This document shows positions 63,421-64,000 of a stretch of 64,000 nt of DNA, piece after piece. The notes beneath the pieces were generated by a model that saw only the letters and a program-made list of their open reading frames with translations, made no database searches and was not told the DNA's origin. The stretch is from positions 1,364,001-1,428,000 of the forward strand of contig NZ_CP059491.1 of assembly GCF_014041935.1 (NCBI RefSeq), given 5' to 3'. Origin of the DNA: Gordonia jinghuaiqii (GTDB taxonomy: Bacteria; Actinomycetota; Actinomycetes; Mycobacteriales; Mycobacteriaceae). Numbering within the stretch: position 1 is the first letter of the stretch; the number at the start of each line of letters is the position of its first letter. Made by a program: the position numbers and the translations under genes.

Positions 63421-64000
63421 ATGCTGTCCGTGTACGCGGTCGGCGCGAGTCCGACCGATCCCATGTCTGCTTTGGAAATCGGCGAGCGTCCCGAACCTGC
63501 TCGGCGCGAAGGGTGGACCACCGTAGAGGTCAAGGCTGCCTCGTTGAACCACCACGACATCTGGGCACTGAAGGGAATCGGGCTGCCCGCGAGCCGGCTT
63601 CCCATGATCCTGGGCTCTGACGGCGCCGGATTGGACGAATCGGGGCGGCGTGTCATCATTCATCCAGTCATCGATGACGGATCGACGAGATCGGTACTCT
63701 CCGAGCGCTTCAACGGGACCTTCGCCTCGTTTGTTTCGGTGCCGACCGGCAACCTCATCGAACTCCCGAACACCATCAGTTTCGAGGAAGCGGCGTGTCT
63801 TCCGACCGCGTGGCTGACCGCCTACAGAATGCTCTTTGAACGAGCCAAGATCGGGAGTGATGATCTCGTTCTGGTGCAAGGAGCGAGTGGTGGTCTGTCG
63901 ACTGCGCTCATCATGCTGGCGAAAGCCTCCGGAGCGCGTGTGTGGGTGACTGGTACGAGTGCCGAGGCTCGTCGCTTCGCCGCGGATATCGGTGCCGAGG
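63421..64000 (+). CDS. zinc-binding/quinone oxidoreductase-like MDR protein, 5' part
   Basis: 193 codons to the window edge. The N-terminal GroES-like domain shows VEVKAASLNHHDIWALKG and ILGSDGAG (MDR family). A nucleotide-binding start reads LVLVQGASGGLSTALIMLAKA, then VWVTGTSAEARRFAADIGAE. MDR enzymes reduce or oxidise enones, quinones or alcohols with NAD(P)H. ATG 63421 has an AGGAGG site. It continues the rightward catabolic series after a 155-bp gap that contains no other gene I can support. Confidence 0.87.
   Translation, partial: MLSVYAVGASPTDPMSALEIGERPEPARREGWTTVEVKAASLNHHDIWALKGIGLPASRLPMILGSDGAGLDESGRRVIIHPVIDDGSTRSVLSERFNGTFASFVSVPTGNLIELPNTISFEEAACLPTAWLTAYRMLFERAKIGSDDLVLVQGASGGLSTALIMLAKASGARVWVTGTSAEARRFAADIGAE

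Noticed and set aside
37139..64000. cholesterol catabolism (mce4-type) cluster
   Set aside because: No ring-degradation genes, 3-ketosteroid enzymes or KstR-like sites are present; only generic lipid genes are shared.

Overview
The window is high-GC actinobacterial DNA, most likely from the mycolic-acid-containing order Mycobacteriales (Gordonia or a close relative). Supporting signs are a gene order like the Mycobacterium tuberculosis Rv0879c-Rv0905 region (DUF2530, MarR, SpoU methyltransferase, DUF2537, SepH, SerC, CitA, GltA2, EchA6), a full Mce lipid-import operon, an antigen-85-like esterase, frequent GTG/TTG starts and many 4-bp gene overlaps. The genus assignment is inference. No tRNA, rRNA or CRISPR array was seen, and no gene-free stretch exceeds 300 bases.

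Layout. 1-3.2 kb: the end of an acyl-CoA dehydrogenase, an APH-type kinase and an APC permease that overlaps a DUF2530 gene tail to tail. 3.2-11.1 kb: AzgA-type purine permease, MarR regulator, Eis-like acetyltransferase, rRNA methyltransferase, DUF2537, a DUF6928-like protein, SepH and SerC. 11.3-30.5 kb: esterase, a two-gene ABC exporter, CitA, PdxH, a Ca/Mn-type P-ATPase, MFS and dioxygenase genes, a DUF2236 oxygenase with a near-consensus promoter, a small membrane-protein operon (DUF4235, DUF3618, holin-X), 5-oxoprolinase subunits PxpC/PxpB, a PfkB kinase, GltA, FKBP and photolyase. 30.6-31.9 kb: an IS481-family element inserted into the loop of a transcription-terminator hairpin, with a 15-bp target duplication. 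32-37.1 kb: a NatAB-like ABC system with its small membrane protein and XRE regulator, a flavin monooxygenase and EchA6.

37.1-64 kb is a visibly less GC-rich catabolic island. One leftward operon of about 17 kb runs from two aldehyde dehydrogenases through an enoyl-CoA hydratase, YrbEA-B, MceA-F, a Mce-associated protein and the Mce ATPase to an acyl-CoA dehydrogenase pair, a crotonase, a remnant of an alpha-methylacyl-CoA racemase and a tiny membrane protein. Facing it are a second acyl-CoA dehydrogenase pair and an acyl-CoA synthetase, then a TetR regulator, then a Lcp-like DUF2236 oxygenase, thiolase, SDR dehydrogenase, crotonase and a quinone-oxidoreductase-like gene that runs off the end.

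Four 20-bp dyads of the form GACA-N12-TGTC sit exactly at the promoters of these units and of tetR. They define a likely TetR regulon that couples import of a lipid, oxygenase attack, aldehyde oxidation, CoA activation and beta-oxidation. The substrate is unknown; a branched or isoprenoid lipid is a reasonable guess from the DUF2236 oxygenase, the aldehyde dehydrogenases and the racemase remnant.
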